Notes: generated by a model from the letters alone, not told the origin. 64,000 nucleotides of DNA from Chloracidobacterium sp. (GCA_016711345.1 JADJTD010000002.1:1-64000); one strand, 5' to 3'. Numbered from the stretch's first letter, positions 1 to 7,680 are shown. Program-made: numbers and translations.

Positions 1-184
1 TGATCGCAACGAAGAATTGCATACTGGCCGCATAAAGTACATCGCCCATACTGCGCGTACCGTAGTCACGGTCAAGTGTCAGAACAACGCTGTACGTGTC
101 TTCGGTGTAGTCTTCCAGCGCCATGTCGAGTCGTACATCACGGTAGTCGCTGTCGTCATTTTCGACGTAAATGTCGTAGATCAT
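1..184 (-). CDS. Hypothetical protein, 3' end outside window
   Basis: The first 61 residues (MIYDIYVENDDSDYRDVRL...) are open to the window edge on the minus strand. The ATG shares its A with the TGA stop of the ligase gene (TGATG overlap), so translation is probably coupled to ligase. The visible part is acidic, with no domain I recognise. The gene is truncated only by the window boundary. Confidence 0.6.
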   Translation of the reverse strand, partial: MIYDIYVENDDSDYRDVRLDMALEDYTEDTYSVVLTLDRDYGTRSMGDVLYAASMQFFVAI

Positions 185-1059
185 CACATGTCCTTTAAAT
201 CGCGCCAGCCGAGAAAAACAGGGTGGCGCGGAGCTTCCTTAACACCGACTGGGAAGAACTTGTACTTGGCGAATCCACCGAGAAACTGATCACGATGCTG
301 CCAGATGTTTTCGCGCTCACTGTCGGTGAACCCAGTTCCGATATTGAACTCGACTCCTTCCGCAGTTCTGCAAACAAGCGCTCCAAGGTCGCCTCGACCT
401 GATTTACCCGCTCGATGACTGCTGCGTTTGGTTCGTCCAAGTTCAGACACAGTTGCTTCATTTCCATTGTGCATCCTCTCTTCAAAACCAATGACCGTGG
501 CCTCGGCATCCATGAACCTCTTTAGCTTCAGCAGGTAGCCTTCGCGTACCGTGCTGCGGCCCATCTTGTATGGGGCATCCGGGCTGCGCAGGATCAGACC
601 TTCGAAGCCTTCATCGAGTATGTCCTCCTCGTACTTGAGTAATGCGTCGATAGTCTTGACGAGCTTCTGGTCGTGTAGCACAACACTCAGTTCACGAGAA
701 TTCTTCAGCGCAGATTTCAGTTTGTCAGCACGACGCGAGTACTCAGATACCAGTTCTTCGACGTGATCGAACACGTAGAAGCGCAGGTCGTACTTCTCCT
801 TGTCGTGAGACATGACGTGACTGACAGTATCTCGATAGACAGTCTTGCCGCTGGGGTCACCAACGATCAGCTCGCCATCAAAGTGTGTGAGGTGCTTGAA
901 CTCCTGCTGCACGAAGGCATTCGGGATCGGCTTGTTGCTACGGCTGTACACCACACCGTCACGCACCACGGCTCTGACGCCATCCAATTTGGGTGAACAC
1001 AAAATCGGATACCTTAATTTTTCTAAATCACAATCACATGCCAACATCGGCTTAAACAT
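184..1059 (-). CDS. ATP-dependent DNA ligase
   Basis: A 291-aa phage ligase that seals nicks during replication and repair. Motif I with the adenylated lysine is CSPKLDGVRAV near residue 26. Motif III is FDGELIVGD, motif IIIa is FYVFD, motif IV is EGLILRS and motif V is LLKLKRF; a short OB-fold-like tail follows. The start at 1059 is chosen because AAAGGA lies just upstream and the protein then begins MFKPMLA like the displaced original start at 1823; an upstream in-frame start at 1095 would add 12 unlikely residues. The first 26 codons are about 35% GC, while the rest is clearly richer, switching near motif I. The gene overlaps the endonuclease gene by 8 bases. These 5' codons look like a recoded replacement brought by the endonuclease insertion. 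Confidence 0.92.
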   Translation of the reverse strand: MFKPMLACDCDLEKLRYPILCSPKLDGVRAVVRDGVVYSRSNKPIPNAFVQQEFKHLTHFDGELIVGDPSGKTVYRDTVSHVMSHDKEKYDLRFYVFDHVEELVSEYSRRADKLKSALKNSRELSVVLHDQKLVKTIDALLKYEEDILDEGFEGLILRSPDAPYKMGRSTVREGYLLKLKRFMDAEATVIGFEERMHNGNEATVSELGRTKRSSHRAGKSGRGDLGALVCRTAEGVEFNIGTGFTDSERENIWQHRDQFLGGFAKYKFFPVGVKEAPRHPVFLGWRDLKDM

Positions 1060-1702
1060 TTTTAATCCTTTTGGTTGTTGATAAAGCTCTGTCAATCGAC
1101 CAACTGTTCCTATATATGCGTTCGTATATGAGGCGATACGGAAGGTTTTTTGATTCGCAAATGTTTACCAAAGGTACGAGTTGTCCTTTGTGCTTTATCC
1201 GTGGTGTACATGTGCGATTTCTCATTTGCTCTTTAACCGTCGCCCACTTGCAGTTGCCGGGTGCGTAATTGCCGTTTACATTAATGCGCTCAAGTGTGTG
1301 ATTTGGTGGGCACTCACCCATATCAGTTAAGAAGCGTTCGAATGAGCTTTTCCAATGAGCGCATACCGTAATACCGCGAGCGCCGTAATTTTTGTATTGC
1401 GGCGCGTTCGGGTTAAAGCATCGGTCCTTCGCTCCACGCCACGCAAACCACTCACGTGTTTTTGTTTTACCGTGTCGTAGATTCGTTTTACCGACATTTG
1501 AACAAGTGTCTGCAACAAGACATCCACACGATCTTGAATGCCCTTCATGCAAATTCCCTGCTTCTACAAGGATGGTGTTACCGCAACCGCATATACACAC
1601 CCAGTTAACGCGTCTGCGTCCATTGGCTTGAACATGGCCCGGACCCTCTTTGACTACTGTTAATCTCCCAACAACGTCACCTGTGCGATCTCGTTTCTTC
1701 AT
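1052..1702 (-). CDS. Putative homing endonuclease (HNH/AP2-like)
   Basis: A 216-aa protein. The N-terminal half has a Cys-rich cluster (CICGCG, then SCGC) likely to bind zinc. The central part has the WRGAKDRCFNP, NYGARGI, LERINVNGNY and NCKWAT motifs typical of phage HNH/AP2-type homing endonucleases; the C-terminus may be a DNA-binding tail. It lies between a 33-codon ligase fragment and the intact ligase gene and is richer in AT than its neighbours. Its stop overlaps the ligase start. By family it should cut ligase alleles that lack the insertion; the target site cannot be read from sequence alone. Confidence 0.8.
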   Translation of the reverse strand: MKKRDRTGDVVGRLTVVKEGPGHVQANGRRRVNWVCICGCGNTILVEAGNLHEGHSRSCGCLVADTCSNVGKTNLRHGKTKTREWFAWRGAKDRCFNPNAPQYKNYGARGITVCAHWKSSFERFLTDMGECPPNHTLERINVNGNYAPGNCKWATVKEQMRNRTCTPRIKHKGQLVPLVNICESKNLPYRLIYERIYRNSWSIDRALSTTKRIKNV

Positions 1703-1721
1703 AACCCACTCAACTCAGTTA

Positions 1722-1823
1722 TTAAGTCTGATGGAGTATATCAGAGAGAAGTAGATTATGAAAGAGCGGAAAACGAAGCTTGTCCAGCTCAGCGTCGGTT
1801 GCAAGCATTGGCTTGAAAATCAT
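1722..1823 (-). pseudogene. Displaced 5' fragment of the ligase gene
   Basis: Reads MIFKPMLATDAELDKLRFPL, then a 13-residue tail and a stop. The first 20 residues match the start of the intact ligase (MFKPMLACDCDLEKLRYPI) at protein level, but the codons are very different. Its ATG forms an ATGA overlap with the stop of the upstream gene and has an AGGAGA ribosome binding site, so this was the original ligase start before the endonuclease gene inserted. A peptide may still be made. Confidence 0.82.
1727..1750 (-). promoter_or_regulatory. Putative phage promoter before the endonuclease gene
   Basis: On the minus strand this reads CTCTGATATACTCCATCAGA, matching the ACTCTGATAC-type element seen before other transcription units here. 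TCTGAT and ATCAGA also form an inverted repeat. It lies just inside the inserted DNA, 25-50 bases before the endonuclease start. The promoter role is inferred from motif and position only. Confidence 0.4.
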
Positions 1824-2224
1824 TTCGTTTCTCCTTTGTAATACTGAAAGCTCCAGTCGCCGTAGAACATCCCGTCGTAATAGATCATGTCTTCCCAAAC
1901 GAAGATAGGCGCACGAAACGACACTGGTTTCGTGCTGCCGTTGTGGAAGGTACAGACTGGGCAACCGATGCTGATAGCGTCACCCTCATCGTCACCAAAG
2001 CGTAGGTCGCTCATATAGGTGCATGCCATCCATTCGAACGGGCCGAGATAAGGGCCATCGTCACCCCAGTCACTCATTTCCTCTTCGGCGTATTCGCGCC
2101 CGTGATAGAGGTAAAGGTACATGCCTGGTTTAGTCGGCTTGTCACACTTCAGCCCCTGTACCATGGTCGCTTCGCGATCCATGACTGGGAGGGTGAGAAT
2201 TTCTTCGATGGTGAGCTTAGTCAT
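1820..2224 (-). CDS. Hypothetical protein
   Basis: A 134-aa acidic, aromatic-rich protein (MTKLTIEEILTLPVMDRE...). The start at 2224 overlaps the end of the deaminase gene by 8 bases; an upstream in-frame start at 2257 would lie deep inside that gene. A CPVC pair near the C-terminal third could bind metal. Its stop overlaps the original ligase start (ATGA). I do not recognise the family. Confidence 0.72.
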   Translation of the reverse strand: MTKLTIEEILTLPVMDREATMVQGLKCDKPTKPGMYLYLYHGREYAEEEMSDWGDDGPYLGPFEWMACTYMSDLRFGDDEGDAISIGCPVCTFHNGSTKPVSFRAPIFVWEDMIYYDGMFYGDWSFQYYKGETK

Positions 2225-2669
2225 GTGGCACCTCATCAAAATAAACACCGCATTCATTGAACAGTCGGATTACACGATATTTGTGCTCGATCCACCGCTT
2301 GGCGAATTCTTCTTCTGGCTTGGGCCAGAACACTTCCCTTATCCCAGCTTGAACAATTGCACGAGCGCAGTCCATGCACGGTGGGTGAGTGACGACAATG
2401 GTGCTTCCGATGAGCGACACACCCATACGCGCTGCGTTGTATATGGCGTTGCGTTCCGCGTGTTCCATCCAGAAATATTTCTCCGGCCTCTCGGTACCAC
2501 GAACATCCTCATCGGCAGCACACCCTCTGGGAGCACCGTTGTATCCCATGGTTCGGACTTCGAGCGAGGGACTGACGACGATTGCGCCAACCTGCGTGCT
2601 TTTGTCCTTGCTGAGCTTTGAAATAGCATTTGCGATCTCCAGGTACTTGCTGAATTTGTCTCGGTTCAT
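2217..2669 (-). CDS. dCMP deaminase
   Basis: A 150-aa zinc-dependent cytidine/deoxycytidylate deaminase. The catalytic motif is HAERNA (zinc-binding His plus catalytic Glu) and the second zinc motif is PPCMDCA. The N-terminal KLSKDKSTQVGAIVV and GYNGAPRG are typical of phage dCMP deaminases, which convert dCMP to dUMP to feed dTTP synthesis. It overlaps both neighbours, so it is part of an operon with the small gene upstream. No thymidylate synthase was seen in the window. Confidence 0.93.
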   Translation of the reverse strand: MNRDKFSKYLEIANAISKLSKDKSTQVGAIVVSPSLEVRTMGYNGAPRGCAADEDVRGTERPEKYFWMEHAERNAIYNAARMGVSLIGSTIVVTHPPCMDCARAIVQAGIREVFWPKPEEEFAKRWIEHKYRVIRLFNECGVYFDEVPHD

Positions 2670-2884
2670 TGCACTGCCCTTTCTTCCGTCAGTCGACGAC
2701 CCGACATGGCCAGCATGCTCAGGTATGGGTCGAGCTTCTCGCCCAGCTCAGCCTGCATCGCTAGATAGCCGACGATGATGAAATACTCAGCCTTCGCTGC
2801 TGCTTGCGTTTTGGGCTTCAGGTTGTTGTTCTTAAACTGCACCAGGATCAGCTCGCGCAGTCGTTCGATATCGGGTCGCATCAT
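2666..2884 (-). CDS. Hypothetical protein
   Basis: A 72-aa, mainly helical protein (MMRPDIERLRELILVQF...). An AGGAG ribosome binding site precedes the start, and the stop overlaps the deaminase start. No recognised domain. Upstream, 2885-3057 has no gene; it contains a possible CCCGACA/TGTCGGG hairpin near 2910-2940. Confidence 0.65.
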   Translation of the reverse strand: MMRPDIERLRELILVQFKNNNLKPKTQAAAKAEYFIIVGYLAMQAELGEKLDPYLSMLAMSGRRLTEERAVQ

Positions 2885-3057
2885 GTGTTGCTCCTAAAAG
2901 AGTTTGGTGCCCGACAGGGGGCTGGGCAGCGGTGTCGGGGCTAACGTATCTCGGACGTTTCGAACGGAACAGTCACGCAGCTGGAGGTGGAACAAGTAAG
3001 AGACCACGCCTGTTCAGCCAATGTTTTATCCCACCTTTGGCTGGGGCATCACGGACA

Positions 3058-3237
3058 CTACCTTGTGTACCAGCCGTAGCCTGGGTTGTGCCAGAGCTGC
3101 GTGGTGTTGACCTTCTCGCGTGCGTCTAGCCAGTTCTTGGCAGGAATGGTTTGCAACACGTTGTCCTTTGCAGAAGTCTCGGTATCGAGGATGACTCGAT
3201 CTTCACCTTCGCGTTGCTTCAGGTAGAAGGTTTTCAT
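3058..3237 (-). CDS. Small hypothetical protein
   Basis: A 59-aa protein (MKTFYLKQREGEDRVILD...WYTR) starting four bases after the stop of the gene upstream (TGA-A-ATG), so translation is probably coupled. It is charged and soluble, with no recognised domain. Confidence 0.55.
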   Translation of the reverse strand: MKTFYLKQREGEDRVILDTETSAKDNVLQTIPAKNWLDAREKVNTTQLWHNPGYGWYTR

Positions 3238-3238
3238 T

Positions 3239-3919
3239 TCATTGTTCTTTCATTAGTTTCAAATCAATCACGCGTTTCTTCGTCCCATGTGCTGGAAATC
3301 CGATGACTGCGCGATCTGGACTGTTGTCTGCGCAAATACCGCAGCGTGCGCAGTCCATGTCGTCTCGATAAGTGGCTGGGCAGACGACGACCTTTCTTCC
3401 GCCAGCCGTGTAGAGCGAGTGCTCTGTTATTCCACTGGGTAGCACCACTGCTTGAGGTAGCGAGGTAATCTGTGCGACTGCATCAGAGTTCGTCAGAGAG
3501 TCACACGAAACATTGATGGTGAATCCAGCTTCGTTCGCAGCTTCAATGATGTGAATGTTTTCCGGTGTGAGGGGGTAGTGTGTGTACGTGAAACCACGCT
3601 TCCCTTTGTTCGCCTGCACCAGTTCTTCAAGCGCAGGCTGGTCAATCAGTACGCCGTCACCTGGTAGATCACCTGCTTGGTTGTGTCGCCAGAGCTGCTT
3701 GCGCGGCAGGCGGCTGATCTCGTCACAGAAGTCTGGCCAGTCCATACCTCGTTCACCGTTATTGATCTTGTTCCAGTGCATGAGCAGTGGGCCGAACTTC
3801 GCGTAGCAGGTGTCGAACTGCTCACACGTGGGAGGGCAAGTACGCGCCTCTGTCGTGCTCACAGGGATAGGGCCAGTCTTCTTGTTATGACTGATGCGAG
3901 TTAGGCCGACACGGTACAT
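3239..3919 (-). CDS. Cysteine-rich hypothetical protein
   Basis: A 226-aa protein. Start 3919 is preferred over an upstream ATG because GAGAGGAG lies a few bases before it. Cysteines cluster at the N-terminus (CPPTCEQFDTCYAK) and near the C-terminus (CPATYRDDMDCARCGICAD), a pattern that suggests a metal or iron-sulfur site. The middle (GFTYTHYPL, FTINVSCDS) resembles a barrel fold, loosely like radical-SAM-like phage proteins. The function is unknown. The start overlaps the preceding gene by 35 bases. Confidence 0.7.
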   Translation of the reverse strand: MYRVGLTRISHNKKTGPIPVSTTEARTCPPTCEQFDTCYAKFGPLLMHWNKINNGERGMDWPDFCDEISRLPRKQLWRHNQAGDLPGDGVLIDQPALEELVQANKGKRGFTYTHYPLTPENIHIIEAANEAGFTINVSCDSLTNSDAVAQITSLPQAVVLPSGITEHSLYTAGGRKVVVCPATYRDDMDCARCGICADNSPDRAVIGFPAHGTKKRVIDLKLMKEQ

Positions 3920-4121
3920 GGCGCTCCTCTCGTTTTTCAAAGTCGTACACGTAGTTCACTTCTTCGTCAGACTCACGAGCTTCGAATCCGATAGGCATCG
4001 TCCACCGTTGAAAGCGGTCACTTGCAGCGGCATGCGCCTCAACCTCTGTGGCAAACGCCGTGGAGTTCGTGGCCCACTCCCCACCGGGGAATTCAAAATA
4101 AGGTTTCCATGACTTGCTCAT
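3885..4121 (-). CDS. Hypothetical protein
   Basis: A 78-aa protein (MSKSWKPYFEFPGGEWATN...). It overlaps the upstream gene by four bases (ATGA) and the downstream gene by 35 bases. The C-terminus is charged. No domain recognised. Confidence 0.6.
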   Translation of the reverse strand: MSKSWKPYFEFPGGEWATNSTAFATEVEAHAAASDRFQRWTMPIGFEARESDEEVNYVYDFEKREERHVPCRPNSHQS

Positions 4122-4627
4122 ACCGCCTCCCTTCCAACCAAGTACCTCAAACCGCAGCGGTAGCGAATGCCATCGAGGTCAATGACGAACGCGCTTGGAC
4201 TGCGGCGTTTGATAATCTCAGCGACTTTCTCGCCGATCTTCCACTTGCTCCCCTTGACCAGTGCTCTGGCATTTCTGCCACGGGCATACACGCGCTGCCG
4301 CCACTCGTAGGCCCAGTTGGTCTCCGGGGCGGTGCACATCTCCAGATAGGAGACAGGGCATGTGATCTCACACGGCCCAGCCGTTTCATGCACGTCCTTG
4401 TAGCCCCACCAGTCTTTGTCCATCCCGGTGTAGTTTTTGCTGACACCGTGCGGCCCTTTCATCATGCAGAGGCCGACGCTGCGCTTGCCGTCCTCGTGCT
4501 CGTAGACCAGCCACAGGTTGTTACCCACAGTGCAGTGCTTGAGCACTTTCGCACCACCCTTGTTCTCAACGAGGTGCTTGATGAGGTTTTTGCGCTCTAA
4601 CCACGCGCTGCTGAATAGCCATCCCAT
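4118..4627 (-). CDS. Conserved phage protein, DUF6927-like
   Basis: A 169-aa protein beginning MGWLFSSAWLERKNLIKHL, a start typical of a family of small phage and prophage proteins (DUF6927, from memory). Conserved-looking features are Trp/Tyr-rich segments and paired cysteines. Its role is unknown. The ribosome binding segment (19 bases ending in the ATG region) is identical to that of the next gene upstream, 4597-4818. Confidence 0.7.
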   Translation of the reverse strand: MGWLFSSAWLERKNLIKHLVENKGGAKVLKHCTVGNNLWLVYEHEDGKRSVGLCMMKGPHGVSKNYTGMDKDWWGYKDVHETAGPCEITCPVSYLEMCTAPETNWAYEWRQRVYARGRNARALVKGSKWKIGEKVAEIIKRRSPSAFVIDLDGIRYRCGLRYLVGREAV

Positions 4628-4818
4628 TTCATTTCTCCTTTGGTAGCCCCGCGAGCTACGACCAGTTCAGGGCGTTGATGATGTCGAACAATCCACTGTC
4701 CATGCCACTTACTGAACCACGGCTCTTCGCAGCGTTTTGCGAACTCTTGCTGCGCCCAGCTTCCGTGCCACGGCGTGATGGGAGTGTGCTTTCCGTTTAC
4801 AACCGGGCCGTATCCCAT
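4597..4818 (-). CDS. Small hypothetical protein
   Basis: A 73-aa, Trp/His-rich protein (MGYGPVVNGKHTPITPWHG...). It overlaps the downstream gene by 31 bases and shares an identical initiation segment with it. No recognised family. Confidence 0.55.
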   Translation of the reverse strand: MGYGPVVNGKHTPITPWHGSWAQQEFAKRCEEPWFSKWHGQWIVRHHQRPELVVARGATKGEMKWDGYSAARG

Positions 4819-4819
4819 T

Positions 4820-5311
4820 TCATTTCTCCTCTTGTGCGTACAACGCCTCTACTTCAGGCAGTACAAGCTGAAAGTCCCAGTCAGCGCCTTCGTAGCCATT
4901 CAGGCAACGGATGGCAGCGTTCTTGATCCACTCAACTTGACGCCACGCCAAGGTGTCCTTCCAGTCGTCAGTCTCGCAGCTCTGGTAGTCGAGACTCATA
5001 GCCAGCTTGATGATCTGGATTGGCGCAACGCCTTGCGGGTGCGTCACGAAGTGGGCAGCGTAGATAGCTGCAGCCTCTTCGATCTCGGCGTCGTGCATGC
5101 ACGGGCCGGGGCGGGAGCCTGACTCGTCGTCCGGGTAGCGATGAGCGACCGAACGAATGTTCTCGCGAGCCAGACCACGAGCCACCGCCTGAGCTGTTTC
5201 GATGTCGTTGCCGATGACTGTTCTGCACCATTCGCGGACGGCGCAACTGCGTTGGATTGCGAACGCGGCGAGGATGCCGAAGTGTTCGGGGTTGCAGATG
5301 TATGCGGACAT
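4820..5311 (-). CDS. Hypothetical protein
   Basis: A 163-aa helical protein (MSAYICNPEHFGILAAFAI...). The N-terminal MSAYICNPEHFG is a common opening in phage and mobile-element proteins of unknown role. No catalytic motif is visible. It lies between two small genes with short spacers in the same operon. Confidence 0.65.
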   Translation of the reverse strand: MSAYICNPEHFGILAAFAIQRSCAVREWCRTVIGNDIETAQAVARGLARENIRSVAHRYPDDESGSRPGPCMHDAEIEEAAAIYAAHFVTHPQGVAPIQIIKLAMSLDYQSCETDDWKDTLAWRQVEWIKNAAIRCLNGYEGADWDFQLVLPEVEALYAQEEK

Positions 5312-5319
5312 TGTGCCTC

Positions 5320-5757
5320 CTAACTAGATACCCATTGTTTGATGCACTGAAGTTCACGCATCTCGCTGTCTTTGTACTGATAGCCCCACTCTGCTCCGTC
5401 CTCACCACGAGCATAGATAGAGCCGTTAGCAAACGGTGCCAATGCGCGGAAGAAATGCTCTTCGTCTCCACATTTTTCACCACACCATGTGAATGAAAAT
5501 TGAGACCCTTCATTCGTGGAATAAAGATTAAAGCGCCATGCCAAGAAGGCTTCTTCCATTGTGGTGAAACCGCCTGGAGGCGGATTGTCCGTCCATGAGT
5601 AGCGGACGTGGGTGCGTACTCCACCTTGATAAGTACCCGCATGACTCTGTGAAGCCATTAGCTCCGGGTCATGCAGGGCGTTGATAGCTGCGATTACTTC
5701 CGGCGCTCTTTCTGCCGGAATCGTCACAGCGATGTCGTACTCAACGTAGTAGCCCAT
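5320..5757 (-). CDS. Hypothetical protein
   Basis: A 145-aa protein starting MGYYVEYDIAVTIPAER. Start 5757 has AAGGAGAATGAC before it; a longer in-frame start at 5787 would overlap the upstream gene. The pattern (beta-strand start, many aromatics, WCGEKCGDEEHFF) suggests a small compact alpha/beta fold. The family is not recognised. Confidence 0.68.
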   Translation of the reverse strand: MGYYVEYDIAVTIPAERAPEVIAAINALHDPELMASQSHAGTYQGGVRTHVRYSWTDNPPPGGFTTMEEAFLAWRFNLYSTNEGSQFSFTWCGEKCGDEEHFFRALAPFANGSIYARGEDGAEWGYQYKDSEMRELQCIKQWVSS

Positions 5758-5767
5758 GTCATTCTCC

Positions 5768-6724
5768 TTATGCTGCCAGCGCGACAAGCTCGTTCATCGC
5801 ACGCACCTTGAGCTGCGCACCGTCGCCGAACCACGCACTATTCAAGCGGTTGTTCTGGTTCCGCGCACGCTTCTTGAAATCCACGTACTCGGTGACCGAG
5901 TTGATCAGACCCCAGGCGGTATCACCGGCAAGATCAGCACCGATGAACGTCTGATCCTTGAACATCTGGATCACGTTGTCGACGTGGATGCGATCCGGGT
6001 CGAGTGTGCGTGCCTGCATGTCCTCTGGCATCTTGAACACCTTGTCCATGATCTCGGTAGCCTTGGCCGTATCAAGCTTGATCTTGGCCAACACATCGAG
6101 CGTCTTGGTGAAGGTCTCCCACTGTTCACGTCCAATGCCGAGCTGAGCCTTGATCTCGTCAGGGCGGAAGTCACATGCATGCGGAATCGTCACTCGGCCA
6201 GTGCTGTTACCCAGTGCCTGCTGCAGCGTGTTGTTACACACGACTCTGACGGAAGTGAACTGAGCGAGAGTAGAGAGCGTCAGATCGTAGGACGTGCTGA
6301 GCAGCAGGTAGCCGTCGACACGATCCTGGCCGAGTACCTTGTGCACATCGCCCGTTTCAGCGAGACACCAGATGCGGCCACCGTCCATGAGCGAGCCTGC
6401 GGTGTGCATCTTCATGTTGTGCATCGAGAGTAGATCACGGAAGAACTCGAAGACCTGTTTCGGCTGTACCGGCTTGTAGCGGTCAGACACAACGGAGTAG
6501 GGTTTGTCGTCCGTATCGCGAGCGATGACGAAGCGCTTTGGGAAGGTGCGCATGTAGTCCGCGCTACCTTCCTCGCAGTACTTCACCGGGCGCTTACTCA
6601 CGGTCCAGTCCAAACCTGCTTCCTTCTGAAAATCTTCGAGGGCGATGTTGTCCTCGACCTTGTTACCGAGACCGTGCCACGGAACTTGTCCAGCGTACGC
6701 CATTGTTTCAATCATGTGTGCCAT
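5768..6724 (-). CDS. DUF932 family phage/plasmid-like protein
   Basis: A 318-aa protein with the hallmark N-terminal YAGQVPWHGLGNKV, then SDRYKPVQPKQVFEFF and VRVVCNNTLQQAL, as in DUF932 (TIGR03299-like) proteins common on phages and plasmids. Their biochemical role is unknown. A strong AGGAGGC site precedes the ATG. A hairpin terminator lies immediately upstream, so this gene may begin a transcription segment or be expressed by readthrough. Confidence 0.85.
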   Translation of the reverse strand: MAHMIETMAYAGQVPWHGLGNKVEDNIALEDFQKEAGLDWTVSKRPVKYCEEGSADYMRTFPKRFVIARDTDDKPYSVVSDRYKPVQPKQVFEFFRDLLSMHNMKMHTAGSLMDGGRIWCLAETGDVHKVLGQDRVDGYLLLSTSYDLTLSTLAQFTSVRVVCNNTLQQALGNSTGRVTIPHACDFRPDEIKAQLGIGREQWETFTKTLDVLAKIKLDTAKATEIMDKVFKMPEDMQARTLDPDRIHVDNVIQMFKDQTFIGADLAGDTAWGLINSVTEYVDFKKRARNQNNRLNSAWFGDGAQLKVRAMNELVALAA

Positions 6725-6746
6725 TATTGCCTCCTAGAGAAAGAAC

Positions 6747-6774
6747 TGGCGATGCCAGTTTCCCGGCATCGCCA
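6747..6774 (-). terminator. Hairpin terminator, 10-bp stem
   Basis: Perfect inverted repeat with arms 6747-6756 and 6765-6774 (TGGCGATGCC/GGCATCGCCA) and an 8-base loop. On the minus strand it is followed by GTTCTTTCTC. It lies between the 39-aa membrane peptide and the DUF932 gene. The T-run is interrupted, so termination may be partial. Confidence 0.6.
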
Positions 6775-6781
6775 TCAAAAC

Positions 6782-6901
6782 TCATTTCCGTTTAATCGCC
6801 TTGTACGTTCCATGAACGAGAACGCCAATGAGGACGGTTGTTGACAGAATCGAGTACGTTAAACCAGCAACTTTAGCTGCTGACATCAGTAGACGAATCA
6901 T
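6782..6901 (-). CDS. Small membrane peptide, 39 aa
   Basis: Encodes MIRLLMSAAKVAGLTYSIL... and ends GTYKAIKRK. One hydrophobic helix (about residues 8-30) is followed by a basic tail, so it is probably an inner-membrane peptide with the C-terminus in the cytoplasm. It starts four bases after the stop of the gene upstream and is followed by a hairpin terminator. It was assigned from frame, position and hydrophobicity alone. Confidence 0.5.
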   Translation of the reverse strand: MIRLLMSAAKVAGLTYSILSTTVLIGVLVHGTYKAIKRK

Positions 6902-6905
6902 CTGA

Positions 6906-7367
6906 CTACCTCGTTGTTTGCTCCTTGATCCAAGCAGCGAGGCCCTGCCTAGTACGCAAAAGACAGACGTACTCCTTTGCGGTCATGGAAGATTCCCACA
7001 ACCTGTCTCTCAGGAGCACACCGCCAGACGGACAGCCAATAATCACTGCCACATTCCGACCTTCATCATATCGACCAGTCAACCAATCAGCCTGTAATGC
7101 GCTGAGCAGCTTCATGGGGTCAACGATTCCGCGTTGCGGTATTCGCGGAAGGTTCTTGTATTCAACCCACAGGTCACCTGCATTGCCGCTGTACCAGCCA
7201 TCAGCAGTGCCTGCGCTATATGGGTTGTTCATCTTTTCGTAATGGATGTACTGGCTTTCGTGAACCAAGGCACGCGCAGCCGTGCACATCTTCAATCGCT
7301 TCAAAGGGAGCAGCTTGTTCACTGAAGCGATGAAGACTGTCTCAGGTTTGCTTGACATACCGGTCAT
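6906..7367 (-). CDS. Putative PD-(D/E)XK-type nuclease
   Basis: A 153-aa protein. After an N-terminal helix comes SAGTADGWYSG, then GDLWVEYKNL, an arrangement resembling the Asp...Glu-x-Lys catalytic core of VRR-NUC/PD-(D/E)XK nucleases, followed by VAVIIGCPSGG as a core strand. It could process DNA ends or branched DNA. The start overlaps the end of the upstream gene; no good ribosome binding site is visible, so the exact start is uncertain. Confidence 0.55.
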   Translation of the reverse strand: MTGMSSKPETVFIASVNKLLPLKRLKMCTAARALVHESQYIHYEKMNNPYSAGTADGWYSGNAGDLWVEYKNLPRIPQRGIVDPMKLLSALQADWLTGRYDEGRNVAVIIGCPSGGVLLRDRLWESSMTAKEYVCLLRTRQGLAAWIKEQTTR

Positions 7368-7680
7368 CCAGTTCAGGATGCGTGGTCATGTACTCAATCA
7401 GGAACGCAAGATTACAGCGTGCGTGTGCGAGGTGATGAATACCGGTTTCTTTGTCGAATGTCTCACCCGCATTGAACGCTAGGGTATGACGAAGTGCAGC
7501 GTCGATGAGGCGTGACCACGCCATGCCACCGCGCCAGTTGTCTCGCCCGTATTTATTCTCGCCATATGCCATGACGAGCGCTTCTTGTATTAGAGCCGAT
7601 TGCGGGATGAGACCGAGGGTTGCCTTGGAAGCGTCATGTTTCGTTGCTTCTTTGACAGGAGTTTTTTTTGATGTTGCCAT
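7342..7680 (-). CDS. dATP/dGTP diphosphohydrolase-like protein
   Basis: A 112-aa protein with the HDASKATLGLIP, AYGENKYGRDNWRGG and HLAHARCNLAFLIEY motifs of the dATP/dGTP diphosphohydrolase N-terminal family (formerly DUF5664). That fold is related to MazG-type all-alpha NTP pyrophosphohydrolases. It probably trims particular dNTPs from the pool and acts alongside dCMP deaminase. Start 7680 is set by TTGGAGATAAAG before the ATG. It overlaps the nuclease-like gene by 26 bases. Confidence 0.75.
   Translation of the reverse strand: MATSKKTPVKEATKHDASKATLGLIPQSALIQEALVMAYGENKYGRDNWRGGMAWSRLIDAALRHTLAFNAGETFDKETGIHHLAHARCNLAFLIEYMTTHPELDDRYVKQT

Noticed and set aside
985..1823. A group I intron interrupting ligase
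   Set aside because: The downstream ligase has its own complete start, and the fragment duplicates rather than precedes its sequence, so splicing would not give a sensible product.
2885..3057. A tRNA-like TTCGAA patch upstream of gene 2666-2884
   Set aside because: No acceptor or anticodon stem could be drawn around it; probably chance.
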